A DNA stretch of 64,000 bases from Enoplosus armatus (Eukaryota > Chordata > Actinopteri > Centrarchiformes > Enoplosidae), in contig NC_092195.1 of NCBI RefSeq assembly GCF_043641665.1, forward strand, positions 16,025,774 through 16,089,773, in the 5' to 3' direction. Shown piece after piece: positions 12,638 to 23,000 of this stretch; the first letter of the stretch is position 1, and each line of letters opens with the position of its first letter. The translations under genes were made by a program, and so were the position numbers. A model generated the notes under the pieces. It made no database searches. It was not told where the DNA came from and worked only from the letters and a program-made list of their open reading frames with translations.

Positions 12638-14530
12638 TAGCTAAGTGTCAACATATCGACATGTCCGACATACCATGTCTAAATGATGAGAGGCTCGTGG
12701 GGTTGATGGAAAACATTCAAGAAATGGAGAATATGAAGGAAAAGGGGACTTTCCGAAAACATGTGAAACAGATGCTTCTCATTCTCTCTATCTCCGTTGC
12801 CCCATCTCGTTGTAAAACCTCATGAACTCATTACAACGAAGGCAAGTAAAATCATTTTGACACGATGGATGAGGTTGTATGCCTCCTGGCACGGCTCAGG
12901 AAACTATATGTCAACTTGAGTGGACATTATGTCCCCAAAAAGAGACAAATAAAACTGGTTAGTAATCTATTTCAGATTTTTTTTCACCCCACTTTTGGAA
13001 CAGAGGAAAGAATCTGGCTTATTCAGTTGGCCTCAATAATGAGCTGGATGAAAATCAATACACCCTCTCTTATTCAGTGTGTGCGTTTGGGCTATAATTA
13101 GCTTATTAAACATACTAACTTCTGTAGTGGTTTATGTGGCTCAGAACACAAAATCTGCGTCTTAGAAACAATAAAATACCCATATTAAAAAAACAGTTTA
13201 AAGCTGAAACAGATAAATATTTCTGCAGAATGTTCTTTATTTTGCCAAGTACTTTATCTCCCTCTTTTCTTTGCCCACCAAAAGGGCCTTGGTGGTTGTA
13301 AGTGGTTATAATTGTACATCTGGTAGCAGTTAGAGCTGCGTACTTGGCACCAACAAGGTTTCTGCCGCTCGAGGAGAGCAGCAACACGTTCCAAGAGCAG
13401 CTCGGGCCCGACTCAGTTCGCTCACTTCATCTCCTGGATAGAAACAAAAGACCTGTTTGATTCAAAGGAGCCCCCGACCTTTGGTCTTTATAGGAGGGCG
13501 GAGAGACGAGAAATGTGGAAGTCACCAGCTTTCCTTCATACCTGTACTTTGATTTCTTTTCTGAATCCTCGGATGTTGTTGAGTGAGCACACGAGATGGA
13601 GAATGGGGATAAAAGGGACGGGGGAGACGGCAGGGATATGGAGTGTAAGCATGAGATAGAGAGACAAGGGATGAAAACACCCCCAGGAGATGATGACAAT
13701 AGCAAGGCAGGTTCAAGGCCTGCCTTCTACACAGATCTCTCTCACATCTATAATGAAGATGACGTGTCACATGGCTCTTTTCTCCCTCTTGGTTAAATAG
13801 GTATTTCCACTGTGACACTTTCTATCCAGGTGAGAAAATTCCAGGTTATTTTCAGTCTCCCAATGGTGGGAAAGCACAGAGAGTGTTTGAGCAGCTGAGT
13901 CTAAGATATACTCTGTCTTGAACAGGCTTTGTTTCATGTTCTCCTCCCATCTTTTACCATTTTTTACAACCTTGTCTGATAAGAACTCCTTGCTATTACC
14001 CCAAGCAAAATGACTTTTGGATGATGAAATAGATAGACCTCCTATGTAGTGCAAATGGCATCATCCCCGACAGAGCCATTACTTTTTGGGTTATTTCATG
14101 CCATTTCTCATCCCAGATAAGTCCCTGGGCTTCCAGCTAAAGCCAATGTTTGCTGGAATAAAATGAGGTTGTGTGTGATGCCAGTTCCTACCAAGTGATA
14201 TGTCCTCGTGAGGCACAACACCATGCAAACCAACATCACACACCAGCTCATAGCAACAAACCAATTCCAGACAACAACACGTTTTAACGTCTTCTTAGAA
14301 TCCAGATGTTGCTTGATGCAAGTGGTTGAAACATATAATTATGTAATATACCTACAGCAGACTCAGTTCTGGTGGAGTGTTTTCACAAGCCAACTGTTTT
14401 CATATTTCACCATGACATAATCATGAACATCTATAATCGATATAAATGCTTAAGTACTATAAAGACAGTAATCAACCTCTTCGGTTGGCTGCCTACTGCC
14501 TTTAAATTTCCAGTAAATAGACAGGGTTAG
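12638..14530. other. intergenic, no gene seen
   Basis: Several 66-98 codon frames overlap on both strands around 13427-14054, in a purine/pyrimidine-skewed patch (gagagacgag, gggacggggg). They share the same bases on opposite strands and show no domain, so I do not call them. Confidence 0.45.
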
Positions 14531-15251
14531 CCTCGGTGGCACACAAGTACATTCACTCAAGTACTGTACCGAAGTACAATTTTGAGGTACTGGTACTTAA
14601 CTTTGTGCTACTTTATACTTCTATTCCACAACATTTCAGAGAAATGTCAACATTTATCTGACAGCTGAAGTTACTGGTTAGTTTGAGGATACCTTTTCCC
14701 AATTTGTTTGGCTTGGGACCCCTTGTCACATTTTAGATGTCTATGAGTTGTCGGCAGGTCCACCATCACCCTCCAAAGTACCTCAAATTGCTTCATTTGA
14801 ATAACTGTTCCAACGCCCAAAGATGTAAAACTCTCTAATATTTAACAAAAAACAAAGACAAGAGAATTTAACCCCTAACCCCTTTTTTTTTAATTCTTTT
14901 CCACCCTATCAATCTTCTTAGAAGATTTATCTTGACCCTCTGGAGGGGGACAGAGCCTCAGGTAGGGATCCACTGGACTAAACAACTGTGCATAAAGTAG
15001 TTAAAACTGGCTGCATCTTGATTACAAGAGTAAAATGCTTCCTACACATTGATGCGTGAGCATTAATGAAGTAAAGTACAACTGACAGTAGTACTTTTAC
15101 TTTTGATACTTTAAGCTAATTTAGCTAATAAAACATCTGTGCTTTTACTGAAGTAGGATTATGAATGCATGACTTTTACTTACTTACTTTTTACATTGTA
15201 GTATTGGTACTTTTACACAAGTAAAGGATCTGAGTACTTCTTCCACCACTA
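14531..15251 (+). mobile_element. hAT-like MITE copy, with nested insertion
   Basis: The left end is cggtggcacacaagtacatt and the right end is gagtacttcttccaccacta, matching the CAGTGGTGG...CCACCACTG termini of the abundant fish element also present at 8497, 29231 and 29621. Diagnostic internal words include tactttatacttctattcca, attttgaggtact, and ttttacttttgatacttta. The central part is interrupted at about 14695-14970 by a different repeat. I could not recover a convincing 8-bp target duplication. Confidence 0.75.
14695..14970 (+). mobile_element. repeat nested inside the hAT-like element
   Basis: Begins with tttggcttgggaccccttgt and ends near agaagatttatcttgaccct. The same beginning and end occur at 22250-22490 and 55729-56047. 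The host element resumes at about gcataaagtagttaaaac, a word that normally follows the sequence lost at the junction, so this is an insertion into the older element. Confidence 0.5.
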
Positions 15252-15922
15252 GCCTACCTGATGTTTGATGTACAAGTTTAAAGTAGCTGCTGCTCCCAAA
15301 GAAAAAAATGCTGTGATCAACTAATCATGATTCAGCTGGGTTGGAATGTAATTATAAAAGCATTATGAGGTGCTGAGAGCAGCAAGAACAAGACATGCAA
15401 GGGGGAACAGCCCAGACTCTCCTTGCCACCAGGTTACTTTACATATCTGCAACCCAAGCAGCTCTACCCTCCCACCACCCCTCCGGCTCCTTACTGTGGT
15501 AATGGCCAGGAGCAGTCAGACTCTCCTTGGCACAGCCCATCTGTTGTTTTTGTTTTTCAGACGGGGGTTGGAGGGCAGTGGGTTGATGGGTGGGCTGGTG
15601 TTGGTCTGAGGAATGAGAAAATGATGGGAGGCTCTAGGCACAAATTATTGCCGGTCTGTTATTACAGTAGGTTGAACGTTAGCAACGCTTACATGGCCAA
15701 ACAGTCTGACACAATGGCCATCTCTAAATAAAGCCTCGGCCTACTGACGCAGTTGGTCGACCACTTTGGGCTCGATGAGACGGGGGAAGTGGAGGAGGCA
15801 ATTTGAAGCTTGGCTGTACCCACCGCAGAGTCACACAGGAATCTACAGCGAATTGAAATTTATATCAAGGTCAGAAATGTCTGCATTTCAGAATCAGACA
15901 CAATCTATTAGACTAACTAACT
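15252..15922. other. intergenic, no gene seen
   Basis: GC-richer and non-repetitive. Frames of 79 and 102 codons overlap at 15370-15731 in two registers with no domain. Not called as a gene. Confidence 0.45.
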
Positions 15923-16160
15923 GGGCGGTAGGGTGGCGCAGTGGGCAGCACTGGCCCCCTACAACAGGACGGCCCTGACTTCAAATCTCCACCCTGGTCC
16001 TTTCTGTGTGGAGTTTGCATGTTACCCACAAGTGGATTTCCTTACATGACAAAAGGTATGTATGCCATGGCCCTTGACCCTGTGAACTGGAATTGGTACT
16101 GAAGACACTGAAGAATGGCTCAACACTTTCCCTAAATAGGATGGATTGAATGATTTGGGA
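15923..16160 (+). mobile_element. tRNA-like head SINE/retroposon copy
   Basis: Starts gggcggtagggtggcgcagt, then gggcagcactgg, a B-box-like gacttcaaatc, and tttctgtgtggagtttgcat, in the order of a widespread teleost repeat whose 5' end resembles a tRNA promoter. The 3' part is strongly diverged and ends with a weak aggatggattgaatg tail. It is a degenerate copy, not a functional tRNA gene: the stem cannot be closed and the T-arm word is altered. Confidence 0.6.
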
Positions 16161-16248
16161 TTAATTAACAGGTTGGTTCACCCAGTATATAAAAGGGTTT
16201 GAAGATACCACCTCTAGGATTTCTACCAATAACCCAAACATTTTATTT

Positions 16249-16502
16249 AAAAGAATAGTTCCTAAATGTTAGAAAATGTGCTCATTCACCTTCTTAAATA
16301 AATAAGTAAATTCCAATCTTATGTCTGTGGGTTAAGTATTGAGGCTAATCATACCGTTCCCAGCTTCACCTCAAAAGCTAAGATGATTGCTTCCTGGCAA
16401 GCTTATAATTAGCATACAGATGTGAGAGGGGTATTGATATTCGCATCAAACTCTGAGAAAGAAAACAAATAAATGTCTTTCCTATAACATTGAACTCCTT
16501 TT
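16249..16502. mobile_element. diverged 'gctaagctaa' foldback MITE
   Basis: The left end, aaaagaatagtt, and the right end, cataacattgaactcctttt, are imperfect inverted partners of the aaaggaatagtttgacattt ends seen at 19000 and 62757. Internal words such as cccagcttcacctcaaaagc and gagaaagaaaacaaat follow the family order. This is the most diverged of five copies in the window. Confidence 0.45.
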
Positions 16503-17839
16503 AAAAAAATCATGAGCATGTCTCTTTCAAGAAACCATCCACCTTTTGCTCTGGATAATCCACAGGCTGTCAACAGTTTTCAGAGTCACTATTTCTTTCT
16601 TGGTAGTCCCAGTGACAACTGTTCACATAGCAGTTGAGCTATACTGTAAATCTAAGTGGACAAGCTGAACAAGTACATACGCCCCAAAACACACTTTTTT
16701 CACTCGAGCTATCAAAAGAAGTGTCTGCATGCATTTTTTACACACTTTAAACATTTAACAAGTGTGCAAGCTACAGCATTTGCTACCTGGAGAGTGAGCA
16801 GCGAAAGACTTGTTGATCTCATGCCGTACCTTTCCTCTCAAGGTTTTATATTCAGGTCCTTCAGCCATTGATACTAGTGTAAAAATACAACTTTTTCCTC
16901 TCAATCATCCTCAGACAAGCTGGCTTTTGTTTGCAGTGTACGCAGCCCACCAGTTCCCCGCTTGCCCTCTCTGTCTCATACACACAGTCACTGCTAAAGC
17001 CAGCCATTGTTCCAGGCCAAGATAATACTATCGGTCCTTGACGGAGGAGTTACAGTTGGATTGGCACCAGCTGTTAGAGCAGTCATACTTTGTGCACCTG
17101 ATTAGATTACAAGATTACACTCGAACTCATCTGACATTAATTATTGGACCATAATAAGTATAGCTAACCTCGCACTGTGCTTTACAACCCAGAACTACAA
17201 ACAAATTGCATGGTGCCCCTCTGCAGTTGAACATGTCCAGAGTGAAGAGAGACATCTGAATCTGCTGTCATACTCTACCGGGAATTGGTGGTTAATGTGC
17301 TGTAGAGACTTTGATAGGGAATTCAGACAGCTCAATCAGTATCCCAATCACAACTCCCTCAGGGAAAGACAATGTTTTCCATTGTTAGCTATTGTTGCCA
17401 GACCACCTTCTGAGATTCTTGTGCTTGTGTGTGTATGTAGGATCTAGCCAATACTGTTGAGAGCATGCGTTTCTTCAGTAGTGGACTATCACTTTTAATT
17501 TCCGCTTTATATCATGACTGTAGATTTTAGTCTTGTTTACCTCTACAGGTTGACGGATACCATCAACATTTGCAAAATATAACGCAATACAAATGCTGAC
17601 TTTGTAAAGCTTACAATGGTTAATTCTTTTTGCATCTCTTCAGTAACTTTTAAAGGGTAATGCTGGTAATATTCTAGATTTTATTTGGATTTCATTGATA
17701 TTTTCTATTCTGCCTGCGAAGCCATTGCCAAAGCCTGATATAGCTTATTCCTCTGTACACTGGGTGACATTACAATGAACGCGGGGACTAGTTTATTTTG
17801 AGTCAATCCCACATACACGTCCTGCTGCTCACTAGCACA
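16503..17839. other. intergenic, no gene seen
   Basis: Two overlapping 71-codon frames at 16656-17025 have no domain. The part after 17560 may be the degraded left portion of the repeat recognised at 17840. Confidence 0.4.
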
Positions 17840-18000
17840 CCAAGTGTATTATTCCATGGCAGAAAATAGTCCTCGACCATTCCCCTACTCCTATTTGTGT
17901 AACGTATGCTGAAATCTATAGTGCCCAGCTGTATATACTTGTGACCTGTTTTTAAAGATTTATATCTTCAGCAGGTACTTATGGGCATGGGGCTGAGTGC
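17840..18000 (+). repeat. interspersed repeat shared with 7190-7400
   Basis: Collinear, diverged copy of the family at 7190-7400, with the words aaaatagtcctc, cctactcctatttgtgtaac, gtgacctgtttttaaagatt and gggcatggggctgag. Same orientation. Family name not known to me. Confidence 0.55.
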
Positions 18001-18999
18001 CACCGGGTAAGGACATCACAAAGTATTGAAAGACAGACCCACAGCTAGTTGATTTTGGTCGTGGATTTATGGGATTTGTTGACATTAAGGACAATATAAA
18101 ACAACGCCAGACTTATCTTTTAAGTACTAATTAGCTGTGTTGTTTTGAACTGCATTATACTGTCAGACATTGTTGCAAACTAACAGAAACTCTCCTTGGG
18201 CTGATAACAAACAGGACCTTGATAATCCAGGCCTGCAACAAATGATGAAACAAGGATGAAACCACGACCTGAGTGAGAAACAATCACAACAGTAATTTCA
18301 TGCATTCTGTCTAGTATGACTAACTCACACAGGGCAACATTAAAACCAACCAACGCACTGCCATCTGTCATGAACAGCACACATCATGACAACGGCCCTC
18401 TTCTTCTGTAAAATGATGCGTACCATCACTCTAATTATTGCCCACACATCTGTTGTCACTGCCTACACAATCCCTTCGTAGACCAGACGACGGGCAGCAG
18501 AGTGAAGCAAACTGTGAGAGAGAGGGAGGGAAGATGTAGGCCGTGATAGATTTACTGACCGACGCAGTAGAGAACAGAGTCTCTGAGATTTACGGCAGGT
18601 CTGCTGCCTTCGAGGCAGAGACACCTCCAGAGCCGTACTGGCTCATTCCTATTAAGATTAATAATGCTAGTATTTACAAGGCCCAGATCTCCCCTCAGAA
18701 CCTGCCACCACTGCGCCAAACCACCAGCACAACATGGCGGAGAGGCTGACAAGAGAGTGTGTGTGAGAAATGTGAAAACACACTATGCCTCAGTGATTCG
18801 CCACAGCAGCTCTTTGTGATGCTGTGCTTTTTAACATTCTTACAAGCTAAGACTATATTTCATGTGTCATTAAATCTTTGATGAAGTTCTAAAGTTGGAG
18901 TTTTTCCCTTTTATTTCAATTTTAATTTATTTAACAGCTTACATGTGGGTTGTATTACAACCCCAGGACTGATAAATGGGAATTATTTGTTCCTTGAAG
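18001..18999. other. intergenic, no gene seen
   Basis: Opposed 66-68 codon frames at 18543-18752 occupy one GC-richer patch. Neither has a recognisable domain. Confidence 0.45.
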
Positions 19000-19380
19000 C
19001 AATAGTTTGACATTTTGGTAAATACACTTATATGCTTTCTTGATGAGTGTTAGATAAGAAGATCAATACCACTCATCTCATATCTGCCTGGTGAATACAG
19101 GGCTATAGCCCAACAGCAGCCGGTTAGCTTAGCAAAAGACTGGAAACAGCTAGCCTGGCTCTCTCAGAAGGTAGTAAAGGTAAATGTAAAAACAACAACG
19201 TTATGTGGGGTTATGTGTGGGACTATGAATTCTCCCGGCCAAGAAAGTTCTAAGATAACTTGCTGTTGGCTATAGCCATATATATTTAACAGACGATTAT
19301 GAGTGTGCTATCAAACCTATCAACTAACTCTTGGCAAGAAAGTGAATAAATGTATTTCCCAAAGTGTTAAACTATTCCTT
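19000..19380. mobile_element. 'gctaagctaa' foldback MITE, both ends present
   Basis: The left end is aatagtttgacattttggta followed by aatacactta. The right end is atgtatttcccaaagtgtta followed by aactattccttt. The two are inverted partners over about 30 bases. Inside are gttagcttagcaaaagactg and cagctagcctggctctctca, diagnostic of a common teleost element. It lies just beyond the 3' end of the BED/hAT gene. Confidence 0.7.
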
Positions 19381-19788
19381 TAATACTATAGGAGCACACT
19401 TTTTCTTGACACACGAGTATAAACTCGGAACAAGGTTTATCTTCAATAAATACAATGGTTTTATTTACACCATGTAAACACTTTAGAGATGATTTAGACC
19501 TTTTGTTAGTCTGTTAATATTTTATATTGTGATTAAATCATTAATAAAGTTAATATACTGTTTGAAACTGTAATAAAACTTACTACATGAGTATGCATAT
19601 ATGACTTAAACACATGAAGGCATCAGATTCTGTAACTCCTGATGAATTTCATTTTTCCACAGGCGTTGGAGTGAAGAGAGGAATGTGAGCGCAGTGCAAT
19701 CATAGCTGAGAAAGTTAAGACTAACTCCATACATTTCATATGAACTTTACATTTAACCTAATAAGCTGTCTGTCTTTCTGTGGTCTTA
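19381..19788 (-). other. 3' flank of the BED/hAT gene
   Basis: Downstream of the minus-strand stop codon. A minus-strand AATAAA (plus-strand tttatt at about 19460-19465) lies roughly 325 bases past the stop and could serve as the polyadenylation signal. That would make a short 3' untranslated region ending before the foldback element. The assignment is inferred only from motif and spacing. Confidence 0.3.
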
Positions 19789-21582
19789 CTATTGAGTCTC
19801 AGATTGAAATGAAACTTTCTTCTCCTCCTCACTCTCCAGCGGCGCATACTCAGAATCGCTTGGCTCTAAAAGGTTGAGATTCGCCTGTACTGCGACCAGT
19901 TTTTGCAACCTGTCGGCTGAGAGAGAACCTGGCACCTCTGTATTGCAAAAGCTTGACCGTACGCTCTCGCATGCACCTGTTGTCGGTGGGATCTGGAGTA
20001 TAGCAGAGGCCACAGCGGAAAGCGGCTCAGAAGAACACAGCCCTTTCCACCAGGTGGATGCAGACACGTGCTGGCACGAGCTCCATATCCCGGCACCCTT
20101 CCATAGTCCCTGCTTGGCTGAGAATCTGGCAAAGCTGCCAAGCACTTTACCCTCATCGAGATTTAGATGGTGTGACAGATTGGATATTGCATAGTAAGCA
20201 CTGTTTATCTGCTCCCCAGAGAGTGTCTGCTGTCCAACATGCTTTGGATCCAGCATGTATGCTGCTGCGTGGATGGGCTTCACGCAAAACTCCTGACACC
20301 TGTCTAATGATGCAATGACGGCTTTCTGTTCAGCACTGTGCAACACAGACCCAGACAGCGAAGCTTCAATGTGGTATCTTAACTGACTGAACATGTCAAC
20401 AACACCAGAGAGTACAGTATCTTCTCTTTTCATGTAATCTATATGATTCCCAATCACGTAGAGCAGGTTTCGACTGCTGCTTAACCCTTTCCAAAATGCT
20501 GCATCCTGTACTGTGGTCCTGATGGACGCTTCAACATCCAGTGTGGGTGAGATGGCCATCTGTTGTAGAGAGTTCTGACCCTCCAGGAGGCTGCTGAACA
20601 TGTTAACCACACTAGTCCAGTCAGAGCTAATAGGCAGCGCCAATGTTGTCCCATTAGCAGTGTGCTTTCTTAGCTTTGTCGTCTGCCAGCATCTAAAGGT
20701 CCCTGCCAATATTTTTCGCTCTCTAACATACCTCACCACCTGCTCAGCCCTCCTGCACAGAGCCTTCACTGATGGCTGTGCAATTACGTCATCAAAGAGC
20801 TGCTTCACGCCACATGCTGTGCAGCCGATAGCGGATATGTGCGGGAAGGCTTCCTCTATTTGAGCCCAAGCTGCTGTCATTTCCGGGGCGTCATCAGTAA
20901 CAACAGCAAAGACCTTTTGTGGTCCCACTTCATTTATAATATCTTTCAGTTCCTCAGCAATAAACGTGCTGCTGTGCGTCTGCCCCTTTGTCTTTGTACA
21001 TTTGTAGAACAGTGGCACAGGAGTTGCAAACATATAAATGATAGTTCCAGTTTCTTTTATGTTAGACCAGCCACTGCAGATGATGGTGACACAGTCTGCT
21101 TTCCCTATAGCCTCATGAACCTGGCTTTGTACTCTGTCACACTCACAGTCTAAGAGATGAGAGGACAAAGCCTCTCTGGTGGGCGGACAGTAAGCAGGCC
21201 GGAGAACGCTGAAAAATCGTTTCCAATAAATATTGTCCGTGAGAGTGAGGGGTGAGGAAGTGGCATACACAGCTCTCGCCAGGCACTCGTCAGCATACGC
21301 CTGGCTGCGCTGATCCACTGAATCGATGAGGAACCGTCCCTCAGGAATGGCAGATGGTAAGAACGAGAAGGAGGGGACAGGAATGGAGGCAGAGGAGCTC
21401 CCGTCTGGGCCCGGTGACTGCTGCGAGACCACAGAGTACTCCTTACATTTATCCAAATGCATCTGCATCTTGGTAGCATTCTTTGTGTATGTCTTTGAAC
21501 AGTAGTTGCACATGAAAGTTTCCCTCCCATCTTTGATAGCCGGGGTGAAATGCTTCCAAACACCGGACTGCAAGCGTGGCAT
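19789..21582 (-). CDS. BED zinc-finger, hAT transposase-derived protein
   Basis: Intact single-exon frame of 597 residues. Residues 9-46 form a BED-type zinc finger: Trp9 and Phe12 precede Cys25-x2-Cys28-x13-His42-x3-Cys46. A Ser/Pro-rich linker (about 50-90) leads to a DUF659/hAT-like core (about 115-450), recognisable from YWKRFF at 119-124, the FYK/AEEL strand near 192-212, VVTDDAPEMTAAW at 228-239 and AAYMLDPKH at 440-448. The hAT C-terminal dimerisation region (about 505-575) has WWKGL at 511-515 and the IPPTTGACES block at 531-540. Relatives usually have S-D-G-W where this protein has C-S-G-W (Ser170), so a catalytic Asp appears lost; His of C-x-x-H is Cys257. The tail is acidic. The start Met has A at -3 and directly precedes the zinc finger. 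The likely role is nuclear DNA binding or regulation; live transposition seems unlikely. No terminal inverted repeats were found around it. Confidence 0.88.
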   Translation of the reverse strand: MPRLQSGVWKHFTPAIKDGRETFMCNYCSKTYTKNATKMQMHLDKCKEYSVVSQQSPGPDGSSSASIPVPSFSFLPSAIPEGRFLIDSVDQRSQAYADECLARAVYATSSPLTLTDNIYWKRFFSVLRPAYCPPTREALSSHLLDCECDRVQSQVHEAIGKADCVTIICSGWSNIKETGTIIYMFATPVPLFYKCTKTKGQTHSSTFIAEELKDIINEVGPQKVFAVVTDDAPEMTAAWAQIEEAFPHISAIGCTACGVKQLFDDVIAQPSVKALCRRAEQVVRYVRERKILAGTFRCWQTTKLRKHTANGTTLALPISSDWTSVVNMFSSLLEGQNSLQQMAISPTLDVEASIRTTVQDAAFWKGLSSSRNLLYVIGNHIDYMKREDTVLSGVVDMFSQLRYHIEASLSGSVLHSAEQKAVIASLDRCQEFCVKPIHAAAYMLDPKHVGQQTLSGEQINSAYYAISNLSHHLNLDEGKVLGSFARFSAKQGLWKGAGIWSSCQHVSASTWWKGLCSSEPLSAVASAILQIPPTTGACESVRSSFCNTEVPGSLSADRLQKLVAVQANLNLLEPSDSEYAPLESEEEKKVSFQSETQ

Positions 21583-21610
21583 AGTCCTGTATTGGTAATA
21601 TAAAGAAAAG
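21583..21610 (-). promoter_or_regulatory. candidate 3' splice site before the start codon
   Basis: Read on the minus strand, a pyrimidine-containing stretch (tttctttatatt) leads to accaatacag, then GACT and ATG. The AG lies at 21587-21588, four bases upstream of the start codon. An acceptor here would join a non-coding first exon to the coding exon, an arrangement common in domesticated transposase genes. The tract is a mediocre match, so this is suggestive only. Confidence 0.4.
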
Positions 21611-21744
21611 TTAAATATTACCTATGTATCAAATTGGCAAACTGACACCTCTTGTGTGCCTAAACATGTCAGAGTAACTTGGACTCTGGGTGTTTTTAAC
21701 CATACTGATGCTAATGATCTTAAGAATTTGTTCATATGCTATTT
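21611..21744. other. possible 5' intron of the BED/hAT gene
   Basis: AT-rich sequence upstream of the candidate splice acceptor, with no repeat or frame recognised. Confidence 0.3.
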
Positions 21745-21930
21745 AGGATGCAACTAATGATTATTTACATTATCAGATCATACGCTGATTATTAACCGAT
21801 TCGTCATTTAGTCTATAAAATGTCAGATAATAGTGACAAAACTATTGTACATTACCACTACTTTCCAAAGCTTATATTATCAAATTGCTTGTTTCCAAAA
21901 ACCAATGCTAAGGCAACTCTGAAGACACCC
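21745..21930 (+). mobile_element. 'gctgcaactaa' MITE fragment
   Basis: Begins aggatgcaactaatgattat and continues through a gattattaaccgattcgtca stretch to gtctataaaatgtcag. This is the word order of a common teleost element whose end reads (g)gctgcaactaacgatt. A reverse-orientation relative lies at 29761-30030. The right end is lost. It lies within the likely 5' intron or flank of the BED/hAT gene. Confidence 0.55.
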
Positions 21931-22249
21931 ATCTCCCCAGAGGTAGTAACTTGATACACCTGCTAGTAATGAATTGACTGACAAACACCATTAGTGACAG
22001 CTCACAAAGTTAAGACTCAATCCTGAAGCTACAAAGCCATCTCACGCTCAAGACGATGTAGTCGGAAGGTCTTTGCGTTTAGCTCCTCTCTATAATTAAA
22101 GGACGATTTGATAAATGTGAGTGTGCAAACTCTTTTTGTGCTTGCTGGACTTCGACACACATCCCTGCTCTCTTCTTTTGTCTTTGGTTGACAGAGTAAT
22201 GTTCTTCTCCTCTACTTTCAAGATGACTTAAATTGCGCTAAGATGGTGG

Positions 22250-22490
22250 TTCGCAGTCTTTTGGCTTATAACCCCTTAAACGAATTGTCTACTTGTGACC
22301 CCTTATCACAGATTGCAGAAGTCTACAGGCGTAGGCCAACTCATGGTGTTTAGTTTGAGTGCTTTACAAAGATTTGAAGACATAAAAGTTTCTTGTAATT
22401 CTCAAGACTATCATTATTATTTTGAGTGACATCATATTTTCATATATTTTTCTCACAACCCCTTGAGATTTATCTTGGGATGAATGGAAT
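22250..22490 (+). mobile_element. 'tggcttgtgacccctt' repeat copy
   Basis: Starts ggttcgcagtcttttggctt with ataacccctt, contains acttgtgaccccttatcaca, and ends near accccttgagatttatcttg. It shares beginning and end with 14695-14970 and 55729-56047. Confidence 0.5.
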
Positions 22491-23000
22491 ACAAATTAAT
22501 TTACAAAACAGGTCCTAATTAACGTAAATATGATTTGTTGCAGAAAATTAAAGACACAATATAGTAAATAAGCAACTAGCCTTTAGTTTATTTACCCACC
22601 TCTATGTGTGAACACTCTTCCACTTTCACGACGGCCTGAAAGCACATTTAAAGTCGCCTTTGTCTCAGTCTTGCTTTGAGTTTTTATCCATGAAGTTACT
22701 GTGACGTTAGCTGTTTTGGCTAACTTGATAGCCTGCAACAAACGTTAGCAAAGTGGTTCAAATAAAGTACAAGTTGTCCCGGTAGTACACTTTGACCATA
22801 TCGCGGACTGTCTGCACAATGAAAGGATCCCGTGTTATGCCATGATTTAGTTAGCAATTTCATAAAATGAGTCAGAATTAGGTAAGAAAACTGCGTTACA
22901 CGGCGTTTGTTGTGAGAGCGGAGCTACTTCCTGAAACTGTCGAGTAAGGGAGCTCACATGGATCAAAAAACGTGGGTTTGATTCTGGCAGTTGCACGGGA
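22491..23000 (-). promoter_or_regulatory. possible first exon/promoter zone of the BED/hAT gene
   Basis: A less AT-rich block lies about 1 kb upstream of the coding exon. On the minus strand a donor-like GTGGGT or GTAAAT occurs at about 22594-22599, which could pair with the acceptor at 21587. No CpG-island-like density or TATA box is obvious. This is positional inference; a transcript would be needed to place it. Confidence 0.2.

Noticed and set aside
15923..16010. Possible tRNA gene (A-box/B-box-like words)
   Set aside because: The tRNA-like head belongs to a diverged retroposon; the cloverleaf cannot be closed and the B-box word is degraded.
19866..21563. Several 86-137 codon frames on both strands within the BED/hAT gene
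   Set aside because: They lie entirely inside the 597-codon frame in other registers and show no domains; shadows of the real gene.
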